Shown here: positions 1-11,200 of the stretch, piece by piece
Layout: each line of letters starts with the position of its first letter
How positions within the stretch are numbered: the stretch's first letter is position 1
DNA from: Argyresthia goedartella
Taxonomy: Eukaryota; Arthropoda; Insecta; Lepidoptera; Argyresthiidae
Direction: 5' to 3'
Length of the DNA stretch: 64,000 bases
Assembly: GCA_949825045.1 (NCBI GenBank)
Contig: OX463809.1
Coordinates: 5,607,501 to 5,671,500, forward strand
Translations under genes and position numbers: made by a program
Notes under the pieces: model-generated
Database searches by the model: none
The model's input: only the letters and a program-made list of their open reading frames with translations
Told to the model about the DNA's origin: nothing

Positions 1-399
1 ATTGCCGCCAAAACAAGGCCTACTAAAATTACTTGCCATCTGTCAAAAAGTAACTAATACCAGCCGCTTAAAATGCCTTCAGAATATCAAATCAATACAA
101 ATTGGCACAGACAAGTTAAAATTAACTTTTAAAAACAAATATCGATTAATTTGGCGCCTTCCGAATACCGATTAAAGCTAAGGAACTAAGATGACGTCAT
201 GATGGCGTTTAGTTGTCTAGTTGGCTGTTAATTTTAGTTGGTGTCACCTAGAGAATTGGACCCAGTGTAAAACTAACGACGGTAATTTAACGATGAACAA
301 TTTTATAACAAATTTTTCGTCAACGTGACACTTTCGGGTATGTACCATATTACGAAGTTCACCGGGTCAGCTAGAAATGTCCGATGCCTGAGCCTTGTG
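1..399. other. Unassigned flank
   Basis: AT-rich sequence with no exon, repeat or RNA gene that I can recognise. If Sec16 has a further terminal exon, it should lie here or further left. Confidence 0.5.
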
Positions 400-506
400 A
401 TGTGGGCTGAGCGCGCCCGGCAGGATGTAGCTGGGCGGGGCGCGGGAGGGTTGAACAAGTCTACGTCCGTGGGAAGCGCGCACTCACCGTGTCGTGGCTG
501 GGCGCG
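400..506 (-). pseudogene. End of copy 2 and degenerate copy 3 of Sec16 exon 26
   Basis: Positions 488-506 hold the tail of copy 2 followed by the donor (481-487). Copy 3 then follows as CGTAGACTTGTTCAACCC, a shortened Pro-rich part and an end resembling SYILPGA. Copy 3 has frame damage. With exon 26 this makes a triplication of exon plus donor. Confidence 0.8.
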
Positions 507-514
507 TCATCAGA

Positions 515-2033
515 GTCATAAGTCATTTTTTTTTATTGAATATAAATAAATAAATTATCTTTTTCAACGTGAAAATTATACTTACTTATAACTACAAGTC
601 ATTTTTTATTAAATATAAAAATGACTACACCATTTCGGAAGGTTGGCCTCGGGGTTAAGAAGAAACGGCAAGAAACTCCCCCATACCTTTTTTTTAAAAG
701 TGACTTTACAACAGTTACTGGTTTCGGTCTAAGGAAATTCGCCGGCGAGTGATAGACTTGATCCATCGCCCCTCGTCGAATTTCTGTGCGCTGAGATGGT
801 ATGGACCATGCAGTTTTGTCATCTAAGTATTCCTTAATACTATAATAGGACTTTCTTATCAGCTCATTTTTAACATAGTTTTTGAACAATCTTTTCAGGA
901 AGGATCAATGATTCCTGTGGTATTTTATTGTAGAAGCGAATACAGTGCCCCATGAATGATGTGCCTACTTTACTTAGTCTAAATAATGGTAGTGCTAACC
1001 TATTTCTATTTCTAGTGTTGATTGTATGGCTATCACCTACAATTTTAAATAAAGCTATGATTTTTCTTACATGCATGATATTCTCGTATGTATATTGACA
1101 GGTAACCGTAAGTATATTAATTTCTCTGAATTTTTATCTTAATGATTCTCTAGCATCTAATTGATATATCGCCCTGATCGCCCTTTTTTGTAAGACAAAT
1201 ATCGCATTTATATCTGCTGCTCTCCCCCAGAGCAATATTCCATAAGACATAATACTGTGAAAATAACTAAAGTAAACCAATCTGGCAGTTTCAACATCTG
1301 TAAGATATCTGATTTGTCTGACCGCAAAAGCGGCTGAGCTAAGTCTTCGTGCGAGATTAGTTATGTGAGGACCCCGTTGAAGTTTCGAATCTATAGTGAT
1401 TCCGAGAAAGATTTTGTCCTCAAAGAGGTCCAATCTTTCAGATCCTATTCTTACACTGCTTTCAACCTGTCGTACATAAGGCAAACAAAATTTGATACAT
1501 TTAGTCTTCTTTGAGTTTAATAACAGGTTGTTTACATTGAACCAACCTAACACATGAGAGAGTGTACTATTTGCGTCGTCTAGAATTTCTTCTTGTCTTT
1601 TCACCTTGAAAATAATAGATGTGTCATCACCAAATAGAACAATCTGAGTCATTTTTTCCACCATATAAGGCAGGTCATTCATGTACACTAAGAAAAGGAA
1701 CGGACCTAAGATAGAACCCTGGGGTACACCAATATTCATATGGGTTCCAGTGGACTTGCATCTGTTTATATCTACTTTTAGTAATCTTTCCATTAAATAA
1801 GATTCCATTAATTTTAACGCATCATCTTTGATACCATAGTGTTGTAGTTTGAGCAAAAGAGTTTGATGGTCCACACAGTCAAAGGCCCTGGAAAGATCAC
1901 AGAAAATACCAACCGCATCCTGTGTTCCTTCCCACGCACTATAAATGTGTTCTACTAGCGCTACTCCGGCGTCTTTTGTTAATCTGCCTTTAGTGAATCC
2001 AAACTGTTTTTTGTGGAGTAGCCCAGATGCATT
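515..2033 (-). mobile_element. LINE-E: 5'-truncated Jockey/CR1-type non-LTR retrotransposon
   Basis: Minus-strand reverse transcriptase with [34 protein letters not shown] and the late motif FLGITIDSK. The catalytic motif reads FGDD instead of the usual FADD. The longest open stretch is 1134-1874. The 3' half (590-1130) has several stops. It ends in an A-rich tail near 515-545. It is inserted inside tandem copy 2 of Sec16 exon 26; no clear target duplication was found. Confidence 0.88.
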
Positions 2034-2120
2034 GCGCGCCCGGCACGAAGTAGCTTGGCGGCGGAGGGGGGGCGTAGCTCGGGTTGAACACTTTCACGTA
2101 CGTGGGTAGCGCGCACTCAC
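2034..2120 (-). pseudogene. Tandem copy 2 of Sec16 exon 26, interrupted by a LINE
   Basis: Directly after the exon 26 donor the minus strand repeats the exon in degenerate form: ACGTACGTGAAAGTGTTCAA and a tail corresponding to SYFVPGA. It then breaks at about 2034 where LINE-E begins. The matching end (CCCAGCCACGACACG plus GTGAGTG donor) reappears beyond the LINE at about 481-506. It is not open in frame with exon 26. Confidence 0.85.
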
Positions 2121-2266
2121 CGTGTCGTGGCTGGGTGCGCCCGGCACGAAGTAGCTGAGCGGTGCGGCGGGCGGCGCAGGCGGCAGCACGTCGGCGGCGG
2201 CGGGCGGCGCGCGGGAGGGGGGGGCGCCGCTCGGGTTGAACACATCCACGTACGACTTCTTTATGT
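2121..2266 (-). CDS. Sec16: Sec16 exon 26
   Basis: 146 nt coding [20 protein letters not shown], an Ala/Pro run and [21 protein letters not shown] follows MYKLQKSR as in other Sec16 proteins. The exon ends on a perfect GTGAGTG donor. Without splicing, nine more codons lead to TGA at 2094-2096. The true last exon is not visible in this window. Confidence 0.9.
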
Positions 2267-5200
2267 CTGCCGCACGAACAGGGAGTGTCATATCACCATT
2301 CCGTTTATGCATCTTGATTATAATATTGCAAACGTGTAATAACCAACCAGAGCGAAGTTACGTTTTGAGGTTAATATCCAATTTGAGGACGGCCTTTCTT
2401 ACGCAAAAATAATGGCTCCAATAGATGGCGCTACAGTGATAAATTAGTTTTCTATACATATCTACATCGCGCAAAGAAAATATACTACATGCTCCTTTAC
2501 TTGGGTTTACGGACTCAAGCCTGACATATTGCCGTTGATGTCCAATTTCTTGTAAAAACAGCATAACATATCACACTAAGAAAATGTATACGATTTAACA
2601 TTTGCCGCGCAGTCACGTGATACAAACGTACCTTTTCTTAGCGTCTCGTAGCGAGTGATAAGTTAGCGAATTCAATTTGGCTACGGGGGCTGATGTCGTA
2701 TGAGACAAGTATAAATCCCAAGAGTTGCATAATCATGATGTAGGTACACTTCGTGACTTGTATTATAAGATATTATATAGTATATTACGTCTCGACTTCT
2801 GCAGCTTGTACATGTTGGAGAGCGGCGCCTGCAGCGGTGGAGGCACGCCCGCCGTCGGCGTCATCACGGGCGCGGCGGAGCTGCAAACCGTCACACACGT
2901 AAAGGTCCTCCATTTACAAATAAGTTATATCAATTGAACCAATTTAAGGGAAATATCAGACCGAGCGCATTTCGCGCGATGATTCATTGCATTTCAGCGA
3001 GTTCCCTTGCCTCGTACGCTCTGAACTGTCAAGAAAAGCCTCTCGTACGAAACCAATCGCTAAATTTTCACGGACTGCAGCTACGGCCTACGGCAAGAGA
3101 TAAATGTGACCTGGATTCGACTTTATTTATAGTAATTGTAATTTCTTAATTTTATAGCTCATGACAGACAAACACAGAACTTAATGAGAGAGATAATGCA
3201 CAAAAGTCTACATTTAGATCAGTGAGTTAAGAACCTTCTCAATCTTATCACCCCGGCTTACTGCGGAAACTGTTTTTACCCCACCACTTAAAGGTAACAT
3301 AGGTAACATATCAATAAAACTTTATTTTAAAAATACATTTCACTGTATGAAATGCTTGTTGGCAAATCCTAAAAATTCCCTTTCAAACCTATTTTTTAGA
3401 GTAGTGCAAGATGAGTTGACTACAGCCGCTGATGCTAGCAAATTAAGCAAATTAACGAGTAACGAAATATAATTGTTGCGAGCGACGGCGCAAACAAATT
3501 CAGATGGCTGGCAAGTGCGAGCGACGGCGCAAACAAATTCAGATGGCTGGCAAGTCCTATTGGACTTGCCAGCCATCTGAACATTAACGAGCACTCCTAG
3601 ACCGTGACGAGCGGTCGTAATTACCCTCTAAATTTCATTTGGCTCGCAAGTCCAGATACTGTGAAGACCTATTTTCAGAGAAAAAATATCACTGTTCGAT
3701 GATCTAGCTAGACGCATCTCAGTCCCAGCTCACATAGGGGTCTAGACTCCCATGAGCCTACATCTGGATCCACCCTTGATAACTATCTCATTACCCTGGC
3801 ACAATACCAGTTTTACCCCTGCAGGGGTAATCACCCCCAGGTCAGGAACCCCTGATCTAGATGACAAGTGCTCAGTGCTCACGGGTGCTGCGGGTCGCGC
3901 GGCGGCGGCGGCGGCGCGTGCACTTGCTCGTCCTCGGTGCCGTCGGTGTTGCGCCATCGCTTGCGCTCCGGGTCCCATACGATCTGCGGGGCACACACAC
4001 CAGAGTGACGGTGGCGAACACTTGTTGGGTCGGGTGATGAATTCAGGAACAAATGCGTTTCATTATTTAATAGGGAAGAAACAATAATAAGTATGGTATT
4101 GCCCATGAGATGTGAACATATCTTATCCCGTGATCGTGAGAAGTGCTGATATTACATGCAGAGTTTTGCTATCCGTCTTCATAAATGTGCTAGTTTGCGA
4201 AGATGGATAAATGGATGCTTGTCGTTATTGTTATCGTATGACAGACATAGGTACTAAGAATTCAAGAAGATAAAACACAAAGAATACAATATACGTTTAT
4301 TGAAATATAATATATAAATAAATATAAAACGGAAGACATAATAATATAATACAGATAGTACATAAATACACATAGCTTGAAGAATACAAGAAATATAAGA
4401 CGAAGAATATAACCACACGACGAATTTGATCAGATTTACATTTTGACTTTTTACTTTTTGAAAAGCCTAAGAGGAGGTTCTATTCAAACTACATGAGAGT
4501 GGGCATGTCCCGAGTCATCCCGAAAGGCTGGTCACTCACACTAGGGTTCTTGTCGTCGGGCAGGATCATCTGGTTGGGCGCGCGCAGCGACAGCTTGGTC
4601 AGTATGCCGCCGAGCCAGCCCGTCTTCGCCGACTTGCCGTCGTCTCTCTGCTTGCTTTCTTCCTTTTTGCTGGGTTGGGCTTGCGTTGAGGCGGGCTGCT
4701 GGGGGAGGAAGAACATATGGTTCATGAATATCTTAAATGAAAGAAAGCACCTATAAAATGGTCATCTATTCGTTCGGAATTGAAATAGATTTGGTAGGTA
4801 CCCCGTATTACAAGAATACCGTGCGGACCTACGGAGATGTATTAAAATGATTCTGTCATCTTTACGGTATCATCAGCGAAGTGTTTTAAATAATATAATC
4901 AAGATTTGTCCTAATGTGTCGACGACATGTCGCCAACGCGAGTGGGCGAGACAGCGAGTGTAGCTAGTTGTATCTTTACAAGTAGATGAATCGCATGCTC
5001 TGGCATAAAACAGGAGGGAAATGTTAATAGGATAAACAAGAACGGTCGTCTCTGTATCGTACCGTGCGATGAACTTTACAAACACACTATATCAGTGATG
5101 GATAAGTTTCTTAATATACTGAGTAGATCTGTGATGCGCTTGGCGAAGAACAGCCCCCCTAGCCAAGTAGCATTCGCTCGCTATCATATCAACTCGATAC

Positions 5201-8200
5201 GACGCTAAGAGTGTTTGCCGCGCAAAGTCACGTGATACTTTCACGGAAAACTTCAAATAGCATAGGTACGTTTTCTTAGCTTAGTTGCGAATGATAAAGC
5301 AGTTAGCGAATGCCACTTGGCTAGGAAGGTTGAAAGGAGTATTGAGAGCTGACCGCCAACCTACAATAGTGGAGGCACGACAAGAAGGATTACGAGCAAG
5401 CGATGTTCGTTCGTTACATACCTCGCTCTCTGCCGCTGCAGGTCGCTCGTCTTCGAAGTCCGTGTAGAGAGACGGCTTGCTGGCCGGCGGCGCTGCTCCC
5501 GGCATCGTGATCTGCGGCGCCGCTGCGCCCCCGCCCTACACACGCCACACACACCGCCATACGCAACGCAACCCGCAACCCGCAACCCGCCACCTGCCAC
5601 CTGCGCGCGCGCAAGCCACGCCCACACAGCACGCGAGAGCACGCGGGGGGAGACGAATATCGCGCGATCGTGACTTGCAACCGCTGTGACCACTCTACGC
5701 ACAACTTGGCGAGACGTTCATTCTCTAAGTTTTAGATAAATTCTCCTTATCCTATCGTTATCGACTTATACATTTCCGGAAGTGGAAACGATTCTTGCCA
5801 AATTATGCAATAGGTGTCGTGGGGTGGGGGATTGCGTGACTTTAAAGGTACAATAAAGGAATGTTCGTTACAAAAACCATTTTTGTAATTCCGATTAAAA
5901 GAAAGGTTTTGATTTTGATTGAACATTCTTGTACTGTCAACTCAATGTAAGGGGTAAAATACCAATTTGATAACTCCGTACTTTTGTTATGGTATGCATC
6001 AAATTAATACTTTTGAATGTATTGATCTGAGGAAAAAAAAATCTTGTATATGGAGTCCGAAAAAAAATACATTGCCAACCACTACGACCTCTCGGTCCCG
6101 AGCGACAAAGCAAGCTGTGTTAACATGATTTATCGATTGACCTCACAATCTATGAGTACAGAACAGCGATAATCGTTGCTCTGGATTTTGTTTCAGACAC
6201 AAAGCAAAATAAGATTAAAAACACTTTCCCTCTGATAGGTCGCTAAGAACCGAATACTCAAACGAGAGACTATTAATCCTATTTTACAAAAACGTCACAT
6301 TTATTCACTTTCAGGGAAATAAAAGAATTTTACGGGGCGCCACCGCCGCCACCGTATATCTAAAGATGCGTAAGCGTTTGAGTTTTCGGGGATGGATAGA
6401 GTTCTAGAATGATGTTCGAGTACAACAACAAAAGCGGGGGATAGAAGCGGTGCCGGAGTGTCCGTCGCGATTCGAACATTAGTGTCGTTAGACTGTTCCG
6501 TTAAAAAAACCAGCAGATATTTGATAAACAATCAATTTATTATATGGCAGTAACATTCTAATTATTTTATATTTGTAAATATGTAATTTGAACAAGAACA
6601 TTTCTGGTATTTGATTATGTCTACTAAGAGCATTGTAACAATTATCTAATAGGTACAATATACATAGCATACCAACGTATTTAGTTTATTTGAAGTTTTA
6701 AATGCAATACACTCACAATACACATGTACGTAGGAGTACAGTACCTTGAAAGAGTTAAAAAAAAACGACAGATCAATATAGTATCACAGATAAATAAATC
6801 ATAAATATGAGAGGCTAGAACAACATGCAATAAACATTCGGAACCGCTATAACGTCGTATCTATGTTCTCTGCGGCTACGGCGCCGGCTTTCTCTTCACT
6901 CGGTGGTATATCTTCTTGTAGGTGCGCACCGCGATGGTCTTGTATCGCACGCACTCGACGAGCAGCTTGCTGACGCGGGCCGGGCGCTATATGAAGCTGA
7001 CGGGCTCGTCGATGTCGAACGTCTTCGGTCCGGCGACGTAGTAGGTCGCGTCGCCGGCGCGGGGCGGGGGCAGCTCCGGCGCGGCACGGGGCGGCTCCGG
7101 TGCGTCGATGTCGAACGTTTCGACGGCGCGGCCCTCCCCGTCGCGGCGCCGCGCCGTCCCGCGCCGCGCGAGGATCTCCTCGAACCGGTCAAGGCTGCGC
7201 TCGATCGTCTTTCTGAGCTCGCGGCTGTGCTCGGCCGGGTCGGCTATGAGGCGGGGCGCGGCGCCGGGCAGGGAGGCGGGCGCGGCGCCGGGCGGCGAGG
7301 CGGGCGCGTCGATAGGGTAGGTGCCGCCGAACACGAGCGGCTTGTACTCGTCGAGCCCGGCGCCGGGCCCGCGACGCGCCCACGAGTCCACCGTGTTGGA
7401 GATGACGCGGCCGCAGCGCCCAGGCCGGTCGCACGGGCGCGGGGGGTGCGGCGGGGCGGCGCGCGCGGGGGTCGGGCCGAGCTGCGGGCTGTGCGCGATC
7501 TGGATGTCGAGGTCGGACAGCGGCACGGGGACAGGCGGCGGGGGCGGGGGCGGGGGCGAGGGCCGGCTGCGGCTGAAGCGCTCGGCACGCGGCCGGCCAT
7601 CGCGCGCGCATGTGAACCCCTGCGCGGCAGTGGGCGCGGGGCGGGGGTGCACGCGGCGACGGAGCGTAGTGGCGGGCGGCGGGGGCAGCCTCGCGGGGCG
7701 CGGGCGGGGCACACGGGAGATCGCGGGGGCGGCGGCGGCGGGGGGCTGCACGGGGCGGCGGCGGCACGAAAGAAAGGCCGAGTGTTAAACGACGCCAGAG
7801 ACGTCCATAAATCACCTATTTCTACGTTTTGGCCGCGAGGAGAGTCCTCGCAACTTCCGGTGACGAATGGACTTCCCCCGACTCGGCTCAAAAGCGAGTC
7901 GGACGCGTTGGAAACGAAGTTCGCGGTCGTCGACAAATGTATGTGATACACACGGGATGAAGAAATACGAGAGAGGAATATTACGTACAGCTATCACAGT
8001 GATCTAATAGATCTCTCTTATCGAGACATTTTATAACGTAACTGTAAAAAGAAGTGTGTCACATTTTAAATTAAAACTACACCTAAGACAATCCTCTACG
8101 TGGCATCGCAAAGCAATACAGCGACCATTAAAAACTCAAACAAACATAACACAAAACAAACGTTGTAATTTTTATAAACTAAATATCCAACGGGTTTCCT

Positions 8201-11200
8201 TATGTTAAATTTGTGAACCAAAACATCACAATTAATCACAAAAAATGGTTTCTTATCTGTTAGACTGGAATGGGACAACTGAACTATCGCGCAACATGAG
8301 ATATCTCAAGCAGGCCGTTTACATCGTCAGACTATGTCGAATATGTGAGCTTCGAAAACGGGATGGCGCGGTACACGCTTTTTATTTAATGAACGATTGG
8401 ACGCTGGAGTCACTTCTTCGATACAACTCGATAATGTGAACCCAGCCTCAGCATCGCGACATTATAAGAGCGTTCGCAACTGAGTCTTCGGGCGGGCTAT
8501 AATAGTAGTTTATGTGACTGCTACATAATGGAGGGCATTAATACTCGAGATCACTCGAGAGTTATAATGCCTAATTATGTACAGTTACATACACTAGTTT
8601 ATCTACACACATATCATAAGCTCTCTTTAATGTGTTCAGGAACGGCAAATTCGACTGGCATGTTGGCATTGATAATTCCTTTGCACTTGTTAAGCTTGTT
8701 CAGTAGTACCAACTTCACAAACAAAGTAGGGGCGGCACGCAGGCGGGCGTCTGCGTTCGAAATTTGAATGTTTGAATTGTGAATTACACATTATGGTCAT
8801 AATGTGTATCATAATGTGTAATTTTTCAGAATGAGTTTTTACCAAGTAGCTTAACATTATGCCGATCGTAACGTGCGGTTTTTGTACGCAGTAAAGAGGG
8901 TTTATGATACGTGTGTAGATAAACGTGCATTATGGCATTACGATAGTAACTTGTATGACCTGCCCGACGGCCCAGTTGCTAACGCGAACAGCCGCGTATT
9001 GTCTGGGCGAGTAGACTCGCGAGGCAGTCGTACAAACATACGGGAGGTACGTCATGCCTCGCGAGGCGGCTCGCCGTGTCAGTGCGCGGGCAACAGTGGA
9101 GCTGCAGCACCCCCGCTGACCTCATGGTACCCGCCGCGCTGGTCCGGCCACGCGTCGCCGGCGTGCGGAGCGCCCCACTCCCCCGCGTACCCCGCGGCAG
9201 CCTCCTGCACATAGCCGTCTTGCTGCGGCTGGTAGTGCGGCGGCTCCTGCTGATTTAACGTTCAAAGGTTTGTTTGGAAAGTTCATCAGGTCATCGTGGA
9301 ATCTTGGACCGCGTGGGGGACTTTTTGGAATATAACATTTCGGGAAGGAGGAGATCGAAAGACGCGTCGGATTAGGCTCGGCTGCTTTCGGGAAACTAAG
9401 TGATATCTTCAAATCCTCACTCCCACAATGCCTGAAAACCAAGGTGTATAACCAATGTGTCTTGCCCATCTCACCTATGACGCTCACAAAGCATAATGTG
9501 CATACTATAAAAGTCAAAAAGCCACGCGACCTGGTTGCCTAGCCGGCGATCACCCACTGCACACCAGCGCCACGTGATGACCACCGCCCGCAAGGGCCAT
9601 CCGATGACCTGTCCACAGGAGTGGACAGAGGCGATTCTTCGGGAAGAGGTCCGTCGACCTGACCCCGACTCCCCACGCCCCAGAAGGGGTGCGTGAGATG
9701 ACCATGATGATGATAAAAGTAGCACAAAGAGCGATGGAGCGTTATATGTTGGGTATATACCTCTCTCGTTGACCGTGTGCCAAACGAAATCCGACGGAAA
9801 ACGAGGTTGCAGATGTAGGCAAACGGATGACGAGATCGAAGTGGAGATGTCCGGGACACTTGGCTAGACGGGAAGACGGACGGTGGACCAAAGCAGTCAC
9901 AGAGTGGTGGCCACGGGGAGCGACAAGGCCAGTGGGCAGACCACCAGTTCGATGGTCCGAAGATATCATCAAGTCGTCGGGATCCCACTGGGTGCGATTA
10001 GCACAGGACCGGGGAGGTTGGCGCTTTAGAGAAGAGGCCTATGCCCAGCAGTGGGTCGATGAGGGCTGAGTATGATGATGATAATAAACATTTCGGGAAC
10101 GAACTCTGTGGAAAGGGTCAGTTTGATCCGGGTGTAATTTTAAGATTTCATTGACATCGCCGACATTTCGATATTAAACGAAATAATTAATTAATCTCTT
10201 GACTTGCAATTGCCTAGCCCGCCCCTAGTGCCGATAAAAGTCGGGGGTGTCATGGCGGTGTGCTTAAAACATTTTCAGGTAGTATCACAATTCTGTAAAG
10301 AATACTATATCCAAAACAGTCGGGTACGTACCTGTGTCTGGTAGGTGTTGTCCTGCTGGTAGTAGGAGTAGTCGTGGTCGGGCGCGGCGGGGGCGGGCGC
10401 GGGCGCGGGCGGCGGGGTCGCGGCAGCCGCATAGCCGGGCTGCAGGTGCTGTGGGAGCTGCGGCGGGGAGGGAGGGTTACAGGGTTAGAGCTATACTGAT
10501 CGCCAGACGGTGACAAAGTAAAATAAATTAAACCGACCGAAACTTGATTTTCAGCCAAGACCGAAACCGAACCTTCGGCTTGAAATTCTCGAATGATAAA
10601 TCCAAAGTATGTGATTCTGTAGCGGCAACAGAAATACACATTCTTTGAAAATTTCAATTCTCTACCTATGGTCTACCTTTTAGTAAAAAGGTCCCGTTTG
10701 GCAAACTTCGGGTACAGAAACCTAAAAATATGGGCACTTCTCTCCGTGTGATGTGAATCTGACTGTTGAGGCGTTGAATGCTGAGCTCGATAACATCAGG
10801 AAATGGGCTATCTCATATGGTTTGTCAATCGCAGGCCATGTCAAAGTCAAAGTCAAAGTCAAAGTACTTTATTACTGTAGATATTGACATATACTTAGCA
10901 AACGTCAATTTTGCCTCTTCTCTACATTGGACCACTGTGGGAGAAGCAGGGCGTAGAAACTCCCACAGATTAATTTTTAGATCTCTTTTAAAAATAGGTT
11001 GTGCTTGACTATTACAAATATGAAAAATTTAATTATTATGATTAATAAGCAGGAAAAAAAGGAAAGAAATAATTACAAAATTATAAACAGCAAGGCCTGT
11101 GTTGAGCTAGATTAACCCCATACAAACCTGTCATTTAAGTAATCTTGAACATTGTAATATCACTTTTTTGACAAAGTCGCTTTAACATGCTTTTTGAATT

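Noticed and set aside
3720..3870. Complete hAT transposon
   Set aside because: Only one end-like sequence (CAGGGGTTCC on the minus strand) was seen. No matching second end, target duplication or transposase.
6903..7946. 347-codon open frame on the plus strand
   Set aside because: It is the antisense shadow of the GC-rich minus-strand frame. Its Gly/Arg composition follows from complementing Pro/Ala codons, and the minus frame alone has patterned, helix-like segments.
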